Shown here piece by piece: positions 24,040 through 36,520 of a stretch of 64,000 bases of DNA. Every line of letters begins with the position of its first letter. Within the stretch, counting starts at the first letter, position 1. This DNA comes from Streptacidiphilus jeojiense (lineage in GTDB: Bacteria > Actinomycetota > Actinomycetes > Streptomycetales > Streptomycetaceae). A program made the translations under genes and the position numbers. The DNA is taken from assembly GCF_000719095.1 (NCBI RefSeq), contig NZ_JOEH01000019.1, positions 62,001-126,000 of the forward strand. The letters are read 5' to 3'. The notes below the pieces were generated by a model. That model made no database searches. It had not been told where the DNA came from and worked only from the letters and a program-made list of their open reading frames with translations.

Positions 24040-25320
24040 TCAGTCGACCGAGCGGACGTTCCGCACCAGCACCCCGCCCAGCACCGTGACCACCGCCGTG
24101 GCCAGATAGAGCGCGGTGTAGCCGCCGAGCCAGGCCACGATCGGAGCGGCCAGGGCCGGCGCGAGCACCTGCGGACCCGAGTTGGCGACATTGATCACAC
24201 CCAGGTCCTTGGCCCGGTCCAGGGCGGCCGGCAGCACCTGGGTCACCAGCGCCTGGTCCACCGCGAGGTAGACGCCGAATCCCGCGCCCAGGACCGCGGC
24301 GGCCGCCATCGCCGCCGTCCAGGTGTGGACGAAGGCGAGCAGCACCGCCGCCACCGCCATCACCGCGCAGCTGATCAGGACAAAGGGCTTGCGCCGTCCG
24401 CGCCGGTCGGAGATCCGGCCGACCGGGACCGCGGTCAGTGCGGCGAACAGCGTGTAGATCACGGTGAGGATCAGCACGCCGGTGCCGGGGTCGCCGTAGT
24501 GCACCGAGTCGGTCAGGTAGAAGAGCAGGTAGAGCGTCCCCAGGGCGTTCCCGAGGTTGATCAGGAAGCGGGTCAGCCAGGCCCAGGCGAAGTCCGGGTG
24601 GGCCCGGGGGCTGATCCACAGCCCGGCCAGGATCCCGCGCAGGTCCAGGGCGGGGCGCAGCGCGCGCGGCAGCACCGGCTCGGGGAAGCGCAGCACGAAG
24701 GGCAGTGCCAGCGCCACCGTGAGCAGCGCCAGGCTGCCGTAGCCGGACCAGACCCCGGTGAACAGCAGCGTGGTCAGCAGGGCCCCGAGGACCAGCCCGA
24801 AGGACTGCATGATCCCGGTCCAGCCGGAGACCTCGGCCCGCTGCTCGACCGGGACGGTGTCGGCGACCGGGGTGGTGACCCCGGCCAGCATCCCGTTCAG
24901 CCCCGCCTGCGCGAGGCACCAGCCGAGGGCCACGCCCAGCACCGAGTGCTGGGCGGCGGTGACGGCGAGTCCGGCCGCCCCGGCCAGGGCCCCGCCCACG
25001 ATCCAGGGGCGGCGCCGCCCCCAGCGGCTCAGGGTGCGGTCCGACAGGGCACCGGCGAGCGGGTTGGCGACCACGGCGATCAGCGCCCCGGCCCCGGTGA
25101 CCCAGGCCAGCGCCGTCGACTTGTGCGCCGGGTCGATGTGTTCGAGCTGCAGCGGCAGCAGGATCTGGATCGGCGTCATGAAGGCCATGAACACCGCCAG
25201 GGTGGACAGGCTCAGCGAAGCGGTCCAGGCCGGCCGGACCCGGACGACGGGTTCGCCGAGGCCGGCGGGGCCCGGGGCACCGGACCCGTCGAGCGGCGCG
25301 TCCACACTGAGCTCGGGCAT
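24040..25320 (-). CDS. MFS transporter, probable sugar permease
   Basis: This 426-residue membrane protein has twelve predicted helices and two loop motifs typical of the sugar-cation symporter branch of MFS: SDRTLSRWGRRRPWIVGG (about 95-112) and GRISDRRGRRKPFVL in the second half. It follows the beta-glucosidase gene by 86 bp on the same strand and probably imports the disaccharide or glucoside that this enzyme hydrolyses. ATG 25320 is preferred because GGGAG lies 5 nt upstream; the GTG at 25332 is an alternative. Confidence 0.86.
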   Translation of the reverse strand: MPELSVDAPLDGSGAPGPAGLGEPVVRVRPAWTASLSLSTLAVFMAFMTPIQILLPLQLEHIDPAHKSTALAWVTGAGALIAVVANPLAGALSDRTLSRWGRRRPWIVGGALAGAAGLAVTAAQHSVLGVALGWCLAQAGLNGMLAGVTTPVADTVPVEQRAEVSGWTGIMQSFGLVLGALLTTLLFTGVWSGYGSLALLTVALALPFVLRFPEPVLPRALRPALDLRGILAGLWISPRAHPDFAWAWLTRFLINLGNALGTLYLLFYLTDSVHYGDPGTGVLILTVIYTLFAALTAVPVGRISDRRGRRKPFVLISCAVMAVAAVLLAFVHTWTAAMAAAAVLGAGFGVYLAVDQALVTQVLPAALDRAKDLGVINVANSGPQVLAPALAAPIVAWLGGYTALYLATAVVTVLGGVLVRNVRSVD

Positions 25321-25406
25321 CTGCACTCCCACCCACCGCGCATGGAACGTGAGTCGATCTCACATTTGTGCGGAGTGTAGTGGCGGGCCGGAGCGCTGGG
25401 AAGGTT

Positions 25407-26786
25407 TCAGCCGCTGCGGTGTCGGGAGATGCGGTGTTCGGCGATGCGGTCGCGGTACCAGGCGTAGGACGCCTTGGGCGTCCGCACCAGCGTCTCGAAG
25501 TCCACGTGGACCAGCCCGAAGCGCTGGTGGTAGCCCTCGGCCCATTCGAAGTTGTCCAGCAGCGACCAGGTGAAGTAGCCGCGGACGTCCACGCCCCGGG
25601 CGACGGCCTCGGCCACCGCGTCGATGTGGTCGCGCAGGTAGTCGATCCTGGCCCGGTCGTCGACCGCGCCGTCCAGCAGCTCGTCCGGCTGCGAGCAGCC
25701 GTTCTCGGTGATCCATAGCGGCGGCAGCGCGTCGCCGTAGCGCTCCGCGGTGCCCACCAGCAGTTCGGTCAGCCCGTCCGGCACCACCGGCCAGCCGAAG
25801 GCGGTGCGCCGGTACGGTCCGGCGGGCGCGACCGGCTCCACCGGCTCCGCCAGGTCGAAGGGCAGCAGGGCGTCCGGGGTCTCCGGCGCCTTGACCCAGG
25901 TCGGGTTGTAGTAGTTGAGGCCCAGGCCGTCGATCGGTGCGGCGATGGCCTCCAGGTCGCCGTCCCTGACCAGGCCGCCCCAACCGGGGTCGGTCAGACC
26001 GTAGCCGGACAGGTCGGGATAGCGGCCGAGCAGCAGCGGGTCGTTGAACAGCCGGTTGTGCAGGTTGTCGTAGGCCTCGGCGGCGGCGCGGTCCGCCTCG
26101 GTGTCGCCGGCCACCCGGACCGGTGTGCAGTTGTTGGCGATCAGCACCTCCTCGGCGCCGTACCGGCGCAGCTCGGCGACGGCCAGTCCGTGGCCCAGCA
26201 ACTGGTGGTGCGCCACCGGGAGGGCGTCCAGCATCAGCGCGCGGCCCGGGGCGTGGATGCCGAAGGCGTAGCCGTACACCATGTGCACAAAGGGCTCGTT
26301 GAGGGTGATCCAGCGCCTGACCCGGTCGGCGAGGCGTTCGGCGACGACCGCCGCGTACTCGGCGAACCGGTATGCGGTGTCGCGGTTCAGCCAGCCGTTC
26401 TGCTGCTCCAGCGCCTGCGGCAGGTCCCAGTGGAACAGCGTGGGGGTGGGCGCGATCCCGGCCGCCAGCAGCTCGTCCACCAGTCGGTCGTAGAAGTCGA
26501 GACCGGCCTGGTTGACGGCGCCGGAACCGGTCGGCAGGATCCGCGGCCAGGAGACCGAGAAGCGGTAGGCGTCCAGGCCGAGGCCCTTCATCAGCGCCAC
26601 GTCCTCGGGGAAGCGGTGGTAGTGGTCGCAGGCGGTGTCGCCGGTGTGGCCGTCGCGCACCGCGTCCGGGCGCCGGGTGAAGGTGTCCCAGACCGAATCG
26701 CCCTTGCCGTCCTCATGGGCGGCGCCCTCGATCTGGTAGGCGGCGGTGGAGGCACCCCAGGTGAACGAGGCGGGAAGCTGCGGCAT
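25407..26786 (-). CDS. beta-glucosidase, GH1
   Basis: This 459-residue cytoplasmic enzyme hydrolyses beta-glucosides such as cellobiose with retention. The acid/base is E164 in TLNEPFVH and the nucleophile is E361 in WITENGCS; the N-terminal GH1 signature FTWGASTAAYQIEG is present at 8-21. There is no signal peptide. An AAGGAG ribosome-binding site precedes the ATG. It is the first gene of a two-gene unit with an MFS permease and lies opposite a TetR regulator, pointing to inducible uptake and cleavage of a beta-glucoside. Confidence 0.95.
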   Translation of the reverse strand: MPQLPASFTWGASTAAYQIEGAAHEDGKGDSVWDTFTRRPDAVRDGHTGDTACDHYHRFPEDVALMKGLGLDAYRFSVSWPRILPTGSGAVNQAGLDFYDRLVDELLAAGIAPTPTLFHWDLPQALEQQNGWLNRDTAYRFAEYAAVVAERLADRVRRWITLNEPFVHMVYGYAFGIHAPGRALMLDALPVAHHQLLGHGLAVAELRRYGAEEVLIANNCTPVRVAGDTEADRAAAEAYDNLHNRLFNDPLLLGRYPDLSGYGLTDPGWGGLVRDGDLEAIAAPIDGLGLNYYNPTWVKAPETPDALLPFDLAEPVEPVAPAGPYRRTAFGWPVVPDGLTELLVGTAERYGDALPPLWITENGCSQPDELLDGAVDDRARIDYLRDHIDAVAEAVARGVDVRGYFTWSLLDNFEWAEGYHQRFGLVHVDFETLVRTPKASYAWYRDRIAEHRISRHRSG

Positions 26787-26835
26787 GGGCGGTCCACTCC
26801 TTGCGGGGGGCGGTGGCTGGCGACGGGGTGAACAT

Positions 26836-26859
26836 GAGCTTCACTCGCATTTCATGCTC
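26836..26859. promoter_or_regulatory. candidate TetR operator between bgl and tetR
   Basis: GAGC (26836-26839) and GCTC (26856-26859) bound a 24-bp segment with the similar words TTCACT and TTCATG inside, in the 107-bp divergent gap. Symmetry is partial, so this is only a candidate. Confidence 0.35.
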
Positions 26860-26893
26860 GCCAACGCTACACCCGATCCGGCAGAGTGGGGGC

Positions 26894-27511
26894 ATGCAGA
26901 CCGCAGTACGCCGCCGCCCCGTCCAGCGCCGCAGCCTGGAGCGCTTCGAGCGGATCCTGGACTCCTGCGCCGAACTCCTGGACGAGGTCGGCTACACCGG
27001 CCTGACCACCAAGGAGGTGGCGCGCCGTGCACAGGTGCCGATCGGCACCCTGTACCAGTTCTTCCCCGGCGTCGAGGGTCTGCTCGGCGCGCTGGCCGAG
27101 CGCAATCTGGAGCACTTCACCGACCGGCTCTCCCGCCGGGTGGAGGCCGAGAAGCCCGCGCACGCGGGCACGCTGGTCGACCTCGCGGTGGAGGAGTACG
27201 TGGCCATGCACCGCGCCGTCCCCGGCTTCGGCGTGGTGGACTTCGGCGCCATCGGCATCACCGAGGACGAGCAGAACCTGCATCTGCTGGACGACGTGCT
27301 CGACAACAACTCGGCCGTGGCCGACCGGCTCTGGAGCTTCGCCGCCGACCTGCTGGGCACCGGCGCCGACCGTCCCGACCCGCGGCTCTCCCTCCGGGTC
27401 GCGCTGGAGTGCGCGGACGCCGTGCTCCGACTGGCCTTCCGCACCGATCCCGAGGGCGACCCGGCCCTGATCGCCGAGTGCAAGCGCCTGCTCCGCGGCT
27501 ACCTCTCCTGA
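26894..27511 (+). CDS. TetR family transcriptional regulator
   Basis: This 205-residue regulator has the N-terminal helix-turn-helix at about 15-62 (ILDSCAELLDEVGYTGLTTK, then VPIGTLYQFFPGVEGLL) and a helical ligand domain. It is divergent from the beta-glucosidase/MFS unit and is the likely repressor of that unit. TetR control of a GH1/MFS pair is less common than LacI control in streptomycetes, so the ligand need not be a sugar. Confidence 0.9.
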   Translation: MQTAVRRRPVQRRSLERFERILDSCAELLDEVGYTGLTTKEVARRAQVPIGTLYQFFPGVEGLLGALAERNLEHFTDRLSRRVEAEKPAHAGTLVDLAVEEYVAMHRAVPGFGVVDFGAIGITEDEQNLHLLDDVLDNNSAVADRLWSFAADLLGTGADRPDPRLSLRVALECADAVLRLAFRTDPEGDPALIAECKRLLRGYLS

Positions 27512-27524
27512 CGCGGTGACAGAC

Positions 27525-27560
27525 GGTGCCCGCCGCGCGGATCTCCGCACGGCGGGCACC
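27525..27560. terminator. bidirectional hairpin between tetR and chitinase genes
   Basis: Perfect 11-bp arms GGTGCCCGCCG (27525-27535) and CGGCGGGCACC (27550-27560) lie in the 66-bp gap between convergent genes. Confidence 0.75.
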
Positions 27561-27577
27561 CTTCAGTTGTTCAACCG

Positions 27578-28918
<1,341 letters not shown>

Positions 28919-28951
28919 GAGCGACCCTCTCAGGGGGTGAGCAGCGCAAAA

Positions 28952-28965
28952 TTGGTCTGGACCAA
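28952..28965 (-). promoter_or_regulatory. DasR responsive element (dre) upstream of chitinase
   Basis: TTGGTCTGGACCAA is a palindrome but for its two central bases and matches the published streptomycete dre core TGGTCTAGACCA at 11 of 12 positions. It ends 34 bp before the chitinase ATG. Reading on the minus strand, TTGTGC and TATACC upstream form a possible -35/-10 pair (about 18-bp spacing), so the site would lie at or just past the transcription start. Confidence 0.8.
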
Positions 28966-29025
28966 GTGAAGAATAGGTATAGGCCAATAAACAGGCTCTG
29001 CACAAGGGGTGAGAGGAAACAGCAA

Positions 29026-29053
29026 CGCCCCCACCGGAAGTCCGGTGGGGGCG
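29026..29053 (-). terminator. intrinsic terminator of acnA
   Basis: Perfect 13-bp arms CGCCCCCACCGGA and TCCGGTGGGGGCG with a 2-nt loop lie 17 bp past the acnA stop. On the minus strand the stem is followed by a T-rich stretch (TTGCTGTTT), the classical arrangement. Confidence 0.85.
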
Positions 29054-29070
29054 CCGTCGGGCTGGTCTGG

Positions 29071-31842
<2,772 letters not shown>

Positions 31843-31863
31843 TCAGCGCGGTCACGCTGAGGA

Positions 31864-31881
31864 TATCTTGATGTCGAGATA
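31864..31881 (-). promoter_or_regulatory. 18-bp palindrome upstream of acnA
   Basis: TATCTTGATGTCGAGATA is symmetrical at 7 of 9 positions per half and lies 70-87 bp before the acnA start, in the 223-bp divergent gap 31795-32017. It looks like an operator. The regulator is unknown to me from sequence. Confidence 0.55.
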
Positions 31882-32017
31882 ACCATAGTGCATCCACACC
31901 GACGCGGCGAAGTAAGGACACCCTCACCCCAGGGCCCCTGAGCTGAGCGGAAGGCCGGGGCGTAACGTGACAACCGAGTGGTCCGGACGCACCGTGACGA
32001 GATCGTGAGGGACAGCC

Positions 32018-32188
32018 ATGAGCAGTGTGTGGAACGGCATCGGCGACGCGCTGGGCACCATCATGAACGTGACCAGTGATGTGGCCCTGACCGGGTTCCT
32101 GATCGTGCTCGGGCTGCTCGTGGTCGCGGCGCCGCTGTACATGGTCTACGCCGTGCTGAGCAGCCTGCGGCCGGCGGCGCGGAAGTAG
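32018..32188 (+). CDS. small membrane protein, 56 aa
   Basis: This short protein has one clear transmembrane helix at about 24-50 (LTGFLIVLGLLVVAAPLYMV) and a basic C-terminus RPAARK. The ATG is preceded by GAGGGA 7 nt upstream. It is divergent from acnA and convergent with argF. No family is recognised. Small single-span proteins of this kind are common in streptomycetes, but the function is unknown. Confidence 0.6.
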   Translation: MSSVWNGIGDALGTIMNVTSDVALTGFLIVLGLLVVAAPLYMVYAVLSSLRPAARK

Positions 32189-32206
32189 CCTCCGCGCCCC
32201 CGGTCC

Positions 32207-32232
32207 GGGCCACGGGCCACGGGCCACGGGCC
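32207..32232. repeat. heptamer tandem repeat GGGCCAC
   Basis: Three exact GGGCCAC copies plus GGGCC lie between the small membrane protein gene and the convergent argF stop. No function is evident. Confidence 0.7.
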
Positions 32233-32236
32233 GTAC

Positions 32237-33238
32237 TCAGTCGCCCAGGGTGGCGACCAGGACCGCCTTGATGGTGTGCAGCCGGTTCTCGGCCTGGTCG
32301 AAGACCACCGAGTGCTCGGACTCGAACAGCTCGTCGGTGACCTCCAGCTCGGTCATACCGGTGCTGGCGTGCAGCTGCCGGGCGACCTCGGTCTCCAGGT
32401 CGTGGAAGGCCGGCAGGCAGTGCAGGAACTTCACCGCCGGATTGCCGGTGGCCCGGACGGTGTCCATGGAGACCTGGTACGGGGTCAGCAGTTCGATCCG
32501 CTCGGCCCAGACCTCCTTGGGCTCGCCCATGGAGACCCAGACGTCGGTGTAGAGGAAGTCCGCGCCGCGGACCCCCTCGGCCACGTCCGCGGTGAGGGTG
32601 ATCCGCGCGCCGGTCCGCTCGGCCAGCGCCGCCGCCTCGGCCCGGACCTCGGCAGTCGGCCAGAGCCGCTCGGGGGCGACGATGCGGATGTCCATGCCGA
32701 GCAGCGCCCCGGTGACCAGCAGCGAGTTGCCCATGTTGTTGCGGGCGTCACCCAGGTAGGCCAGCGCGACCTCGGGCAGCGGCTTGGTGCTGTGCTCCTG
32801 CACGGTCAGGATGTCGGCGAGCATCTGGGTGGGGTGCCACTCGTCGGTCAGCCCGTTCCAGACCGGGACGCCGGCGTGGGCGGCCAGCTCCTCGACGACC
32901 TGCTGGCCGTGGCCCCGGTACTGGATCCCGTCGAACATCCGGCCGAGGACCCTGGCGGTGTCCTTCACCGACTCCTTGCTCCCCAGGTGGGAGCCGCTGG
33001 GGTCGAGGTAGGTGGTGTGCGCGCCCTGGTCGGCGGCGGCGACCTCGAAGGCGCAGCGGGTCCGGGTGGAGCCCTTCTCAAAGACCAGCGCGATGTTCCT
33101 GCCGCGCAGCCGGGGCTGCTCGGTGCCCGCGTACTTGGCCGCCTTCAGCTGGGCCGACAGATCGAGCAGGAAGCGGAACTCCTGGGGGGTGAAGTCCAGC
33201 TCCTTGAGGAAGTGCCGGTGCCGGAGATTGAAGGCCAT
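32237..33238 (-). CDS. argF: ornithine carbamoyltransferase
   Basis: This enzyme makes citrulline from ornithine and carbamoyl phosphate in arginine synthesis. It has 333 residues with carbamoyl-phosphate motif STRTR (57-61), HPTQ (134-137) and the ornithine-binding [10 protein letters not shown] near the C-terminus. ATG 33238 has an AGGAG ribosome-binding site. An anabolic role is assumed; no other arginine genes are near, so a catabolic ArcB is not excluded. A possible ARG-box half-site lies upstream. Confidence 0.94.
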   Translation of the reverse strand: MAFNLRHRHFLKELDFTPQEFRFLLDLSAQLKAAKYAGTEQPRLRGRNIALVFEKGSTRTRCAFEVAAADQGAHTTYLDPSGSHLGSKESVKDTARVLGRMFDGIQYRGHGQQVVEELAAHAGVPVWNGLTDEWHPTQMLADILTVQEHSTKPLPEVALAYLGDARNNMGNSLLVTGALLGMDIRIVAPERLWPTAEVRAEAAALAERTGARITLTADVAEGVRGADFLYTDVWVSMGEPKEVWAERIELLTPYQVSMDTVRATGNPAVKFLHCLPAFHDLETEVARQLHASTGMTELEVTDELFESEHSVVFDQAENRLHTIKAVLVATLGD

Positions 33239-33280
33239 CGCGGGCTCCTGGGTGACGGGGGCGGGGATCGATCCAGCAAT

Positions 33281-33310
33281 TCTATACGTAAGTAGGCATG
33301 AATATGCGAT
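33281..33310 (-). promoter_or_regulatory. possible ARG box upstream of argF
   Basis: The AT-rich stretch TATACGTAAG...CATGAATATGC lies 43-72 bp upstream of argF. CATGAATATGC resembles half of an ArgR operator; the partner half is poor. Confidence 0.35.
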
Positions 33311-33348
33311 CGACCCCGGTTCAGTCCAGGAGTTCAGTCCCAGGAGTC

Positions 33349-33879
33349 TCAGCCGAGGAGCAGTTCCATCTCCAGCTCCCAGGTCGAGGGGTCCAGCGGA
33401 TAGGGCACGGTCACTCCGGTGCGGACGAAGCCGCGGCGCTCGTAGTAGGCGATCGCGCGGGCGTTGTCCTCGTGCACCTCCAGCAGCAGGCGTGGCACCC
33501 CGGCCTGCCGGCGGACCTGACCGCGGGCCCAGGCGATCACGGTGTCCAACAGGGCGTCGGTCACGCCCAGCTTGCCGCCGCGGTGCTCCGGGTGCACCCA
33601 GACGCCGACCAGCCAGGCGGTGTCCGGGGTGTCCTCGGGGACGTAGGCGTTCATCCCGCCGACCCAGTCGCCGGTGGCCTGCTCCACCGCGGCGTAGGAG
33701 GTGCTGCCGGGCCGGGTGCCGCGGCCGGCGCGCTGGACCCACTCCTCGGGCGTGCGGCCCAGCGCCTGCTCGTAGGTCTCCAGGTACGCCATCGGGGCGT
33801 CCTGGAGCATGGCCAGCCGCATGGTCCGGACCCGGTCGGCGTCCTCGGGCCGGACCAGGTGGATGCGGTACTCGGGCAT
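33349..33879 (-). CDS. GNAT family N-acetyltransferase
   Basis: This 176-residue acetyltransferase shows the acetyl-CoA-binding motif [12 protein letters not shown] (about residues 94-105, R/Q-x-x-G-x-G/A type) and the later [18 protein letters not shown]. The substrate is unknown. ATG 33879 is chosen because AAGGAG is 5 nt upstream; the GTG at 33885 would sit on the ribosome-binding site. It follows pnkp by 67 bp on the same strand, with a 9-bp triple repeat immediately before the ribosome-binding site, so it may be the third gene of the RNA-repair operon. Confidence 0.88.
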   Translation of the reverse strand: MPEYRIHLVRPEDADRVRTMRLAMLQDAPMAYLETYEQALGRTPEEWVQRAGRGTRPGSTSYAAVEQATGDWVGGMNAYVPEDTPDTAWLVGVWVHPEHRGGKLGVTDALLDTVIAWARGQVRRQAGVPRLLLEVHEDNARAIAYYERRGFVRTGVTVPYPLDPSTWELEMELLLG

Positions 33880-33888
33880 GGGCACTCC

Positions 33889-33915
33889 TTGTGCTTCTTG
33901 TGCTTCTTGTGCTTC
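33889..33915 (-). repeat. 9-bp tandem repeat (x3) before the GNAT ribosome-binding site
   Basis: Three exact TTGTGCTTC units, read on the transcript as AAGAAGCAC repeated, plus a partial fourth, end where the AAGGAG ribosome-binding site begins. Nine-base units would not alter an overlapping frame but could change leader length or start-site accessibility. Confidence 0.85.
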
Positions 33916-33946
33916 TTGCGGATGGTGAGGAGGTGGTCCGAGGCGC

Positions 33947-36520
33947 TCAGAGCCGGGGGTCGACCGGCTCCGACTCCAGGGCCAGGACGGCGAAGACGGC
34001 CTCGTGGACCCGCCACAGCGGCTCGCTCGCGGCGAGGCGGTCCAGCGCCTCCAGGCCGAGCGCGTACTCGCGCAGGGCGAGCGAGCGCTTGTGGCCGAGG
34101 GCGCGTGAGCGCAGCCGGTCCAGATGGGCCGGCAGCGTGTAGTCGGGACCGTAGATGATCCGCAGGTACTCGCGGCCCCTGACCTTGACCCCCGGCTGCG
34201 CCAGCCGTCCGCCCTCGGGGCGCACCAGCGAGGCCAGCGGCTTGACCACCATGCCCTCTCCCCCGGCCGCCGTCAGCTCCTCCCACCAGCGCACGGCTTC
34301 GGCCACCGACTGCTCGTCGGCGGTGTCGACCGCCAGCCGACCGGTGCGCCTGAGCAGACCGGAGTCGTCGGCGTCGACCAGGGCGTCGATCCAGGCGAGG
34401 TGCTGGTCGTGCGGACGGGTCGCCAGGTTGGCGCCCTCGGCGGCGAGGATCTGGAACGGGGCCAGCTTGATCCCGTCCAGGCCCTGCACCGGCCAGCAGT
34501 ACTGCCGGTACGCCTCGGTGAAGGCGGCGGCGTCGGCCCGGCGGGCCAACTGGCGGGCCGTCAGCTCGTCGGTGGCCACGCCCCCGACGCCGCGGGCCCG
34601 GGCGGCCTCCAGCGCGGCGAGGGCCGCCGGCAGGGCCGCCCCGGCCGCCGCACCCACCGCCGCGTACTGGCGCTTGAGCAGGCCGAGCGCCTTGAGCGAC
34701 CAGGGCATCAGCTCGGCGTCCAGCAGCAGCCAGTCGCTGTCGAGCTGTTCGAACAGTCCGGACCTGACCGCGGCCGAGCGCAGTCGGTCCAGGACCGCCG
34801 AGGTCAGCGCCTCGTCGTCGAGGAAGGCCCGCCCGGTGCGGGTCCAGACCGCTCCGCCGGTGGAGACGCCGAAGCGCTTCTCCAGCGCGGTGCCCTCCGC
34901 GTCGCGGCCCAGCAGCACCACGGCCCGCGAGCCCATGTGCTTCTCCTCGCAGACCACCTGGCGCACCCCGTCGGCGAGGAAGCCGGCGAAGGCGTCCTCG
35001 GGGTGCTCCAGGTAGCCGTCGCGGCGGGAGGTCGCGACCGGGGCCATGGTCGGCGGCAGGTAGGCGAGCAGCCTGGGGTCCAGCGCGAAGCGGCTCATCA
35101 CCTCCAGCGCCGCGGCGGCGTTCTCCTCCTTGACGGCGACCCGGCCGTGGTGCGCCGTCTCCACGATCCGGTGGCCCTGGACGTCGGTGAGCGCCAGTGG
35201 ACGGCCCTCCCTGCTGCCGGGGGCGTCGGTGGTCAGCGGGCGGACCGGCTCGTACCAGACCTGCTCGGCCTCGACCTCGACCAGCTCGCGCTCGGGGTAG
35301 CGCAGCGCGGTCATGCTGCCGCCGAAGACGGCGCCGGTGTCCAGGCAGATGGTGTTGTTGACGAAGCTCGCGGTGGGCGTGGGGGTGTGGCCGTAGACGA
35401 CCAGGGCGCGGCCCCGGTACTCCTCGGCCCAGGGGTAGCGCACCGGCAGCCCGTACTCGTCGGTCTCGCCGGTGGTGTCGCCGTAGAGGGCGTGCGAGCG
35501 CACCCGGCCCGAGGTGCGGCCGTGGTACCGCTCCGGCAGCCCGGCGTGGCAGACCACCAGCCTGCCGTCGTCCAGCAGGTAGTGGCTGACCAGACCGTCG
35601 ATGAAGGAGCGGACCTCGGCGACGAACCCGGCCGGCTCGGCGGCCAGCTGGTCCAGCGACTCCTGCAGGCCGTGACTGACCGTCACCTGGCGTCCGGCCA
35701 GCGCCCGGCCAAGCTTGTTCTCGTGGTTCCCCGGCACGCACAGCGCGTGGCCGGCCGCGACCATGCCCATGACCAGGCGCAGCACCCCGGGGGTGTCCGG
35801 GCCGCGGTCGACCAGGTCGCCGACGAACACCGCGGTACGGCCCTGCGGGTGCACGGCGTCCACGGCGCGCCCCTCGGCGTCACGGGCGACCTGGTAGCCC
35901 AGCCGGCCGAGCAGGGTGACCAGCTCGGAACGGCAGCCGTGGATGTCGCCGACGATGTCGAACGGCCCGCTGAGGTGCCGCAGGTCGTTGTAGCGCTTCT
36001 CCAGGACGATCTCGGCGGCCTCCACCTCGGCCACCCCGCGCAGCAGGTGGACCTTGCGGAAGCCCTCGCGCTCCAGGAACTTCAGCGAGCGCCGCAGCTC
36101 CCGCTGCTGACGGGGGATCACATGCGGGCTGAAGGCGGCGCGGTCCGGGCGCAGCGCGTTGCGCTCGGCGCAGACGCTCTCGGGGACGTCCAGCACGATG
36201 GCGACCGGCAGCACGTCGTACTCGCGGGCCAGGTTCACCAGGTGGCGCCGGGACTCGGGCTGCACGCTGGTGGCGTCCACCACCGTGAGCCGGCCCGCGG
36301 CCAGCCGCTTCCCGGCGATGTAGTGCAGCACGTCGAAGGCGTCCTTGGTGGCCGACTGGTCGTTGTCGTCGTCGGAGACCAGTCCGCGGCAGGTGTCCGA
36401 GGACAGCACCTCGGTGGGCCGGAAGTGCCGGGCGGCGAAGCTGGACTTGCCGGAACCGGTGCTGCCGACCAGGACCACCAGGGAGAGGTCGGGGACGGGG
36501 AGCTGACGCTTGTCGCTCAT
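33947..36520 (-). CDS. pnkp: polynucleotide kinase-phosphatase-ligase (bacterial Pnkp)
   Basis: This 857-residue trifunctional RNA-repair enzyme matches the bacterial Pnkp plan (about 870 residues in Clostridium thermocellum). The N-terminal 5'-OH kinase has P-loop GSTGSGKSS (19-27). The central binuclear metallophosphatase has GDIHG (191-195), GDLVDRG (234-240), GNHE (264-267) and a later GHTP. The C-terminal adenylyltransferase has candidate nucleophile K527 in EEKHMGSR. It heals cleaved RNA ends and, with Hen1, seals and protects them. The ATG overlaps the hen1 stop by four bases, so the two are coupled. Confidence 0.95.
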   Translation of the reverse strand: MSDKRQLPVPDLSLVVLVGSTGSGKSSFAARHFRPTEVLSSDTCRGLVSDDDNDQSATKDAFDVLHYIAGKRLAAGRLTVVDATSVQPESRRHLVNLAREYDVLPVAIVLDVPESVCAERNALRPDRAAFSPHVIPRQQRELRRSLKFLEREGFRKVHLLRGVAEVEAAEIVLEKRYNDLRHLSGPFDIVGDIHGCRSELVTLLGRLGYQVARDAEGRAVDAVHPQGRTAVFVGDLVDRGPDTPGVLRLVMGMVAAGHALCVPGNHENKLGRALAGRQVTVSHGLQESLDQLAAEPAGFVAEVRSFIDGLVSHYLLDDGRLVVCHAGLPERYHGRTSGRVRSHALYGDTTGETDEYGLPVRYPWAEEYRGRALVVYGHTPTPTASFVNNTICLDTGAVFGGSMTALRYPERELVEVEAEQVWYEPVRPLTTDAPGSREGRPLALTDVQGHRIVETAHHGRVAVKEENAAAALEVMSRFALDPRLLAYLPPTMAPVATSRRDGYLEHPEDAFAGFLADGVRQVVCEEKHMGSRAVVLLGRDAEGTALEKRFGVSTGGAVWTRTGRAFLDDEALTSAVLDRLRSAAVRSGLFEQLDSDWLLLDAELMPWSLKALGLLKRQYAAVGAAAGAALPAALAALEAARARGVGGVATDELTARQLARRADAAAFTEAYRQYCWPVQGLDGIKLAPFQILAAEGANLATRPHDQHLAWIDALVDADDSGLLRRTGRLAVDTADEQSVAEAVRWWEELTAAGGEGMVVKPLASLVRPEGGRLAQPGVKVRGREYLRIIYGPDYTLPAHLDRLRSRALGHKRSLALREYALGLEALDRLAASEPLWRVHEAVFAVLALESEPVDPRL

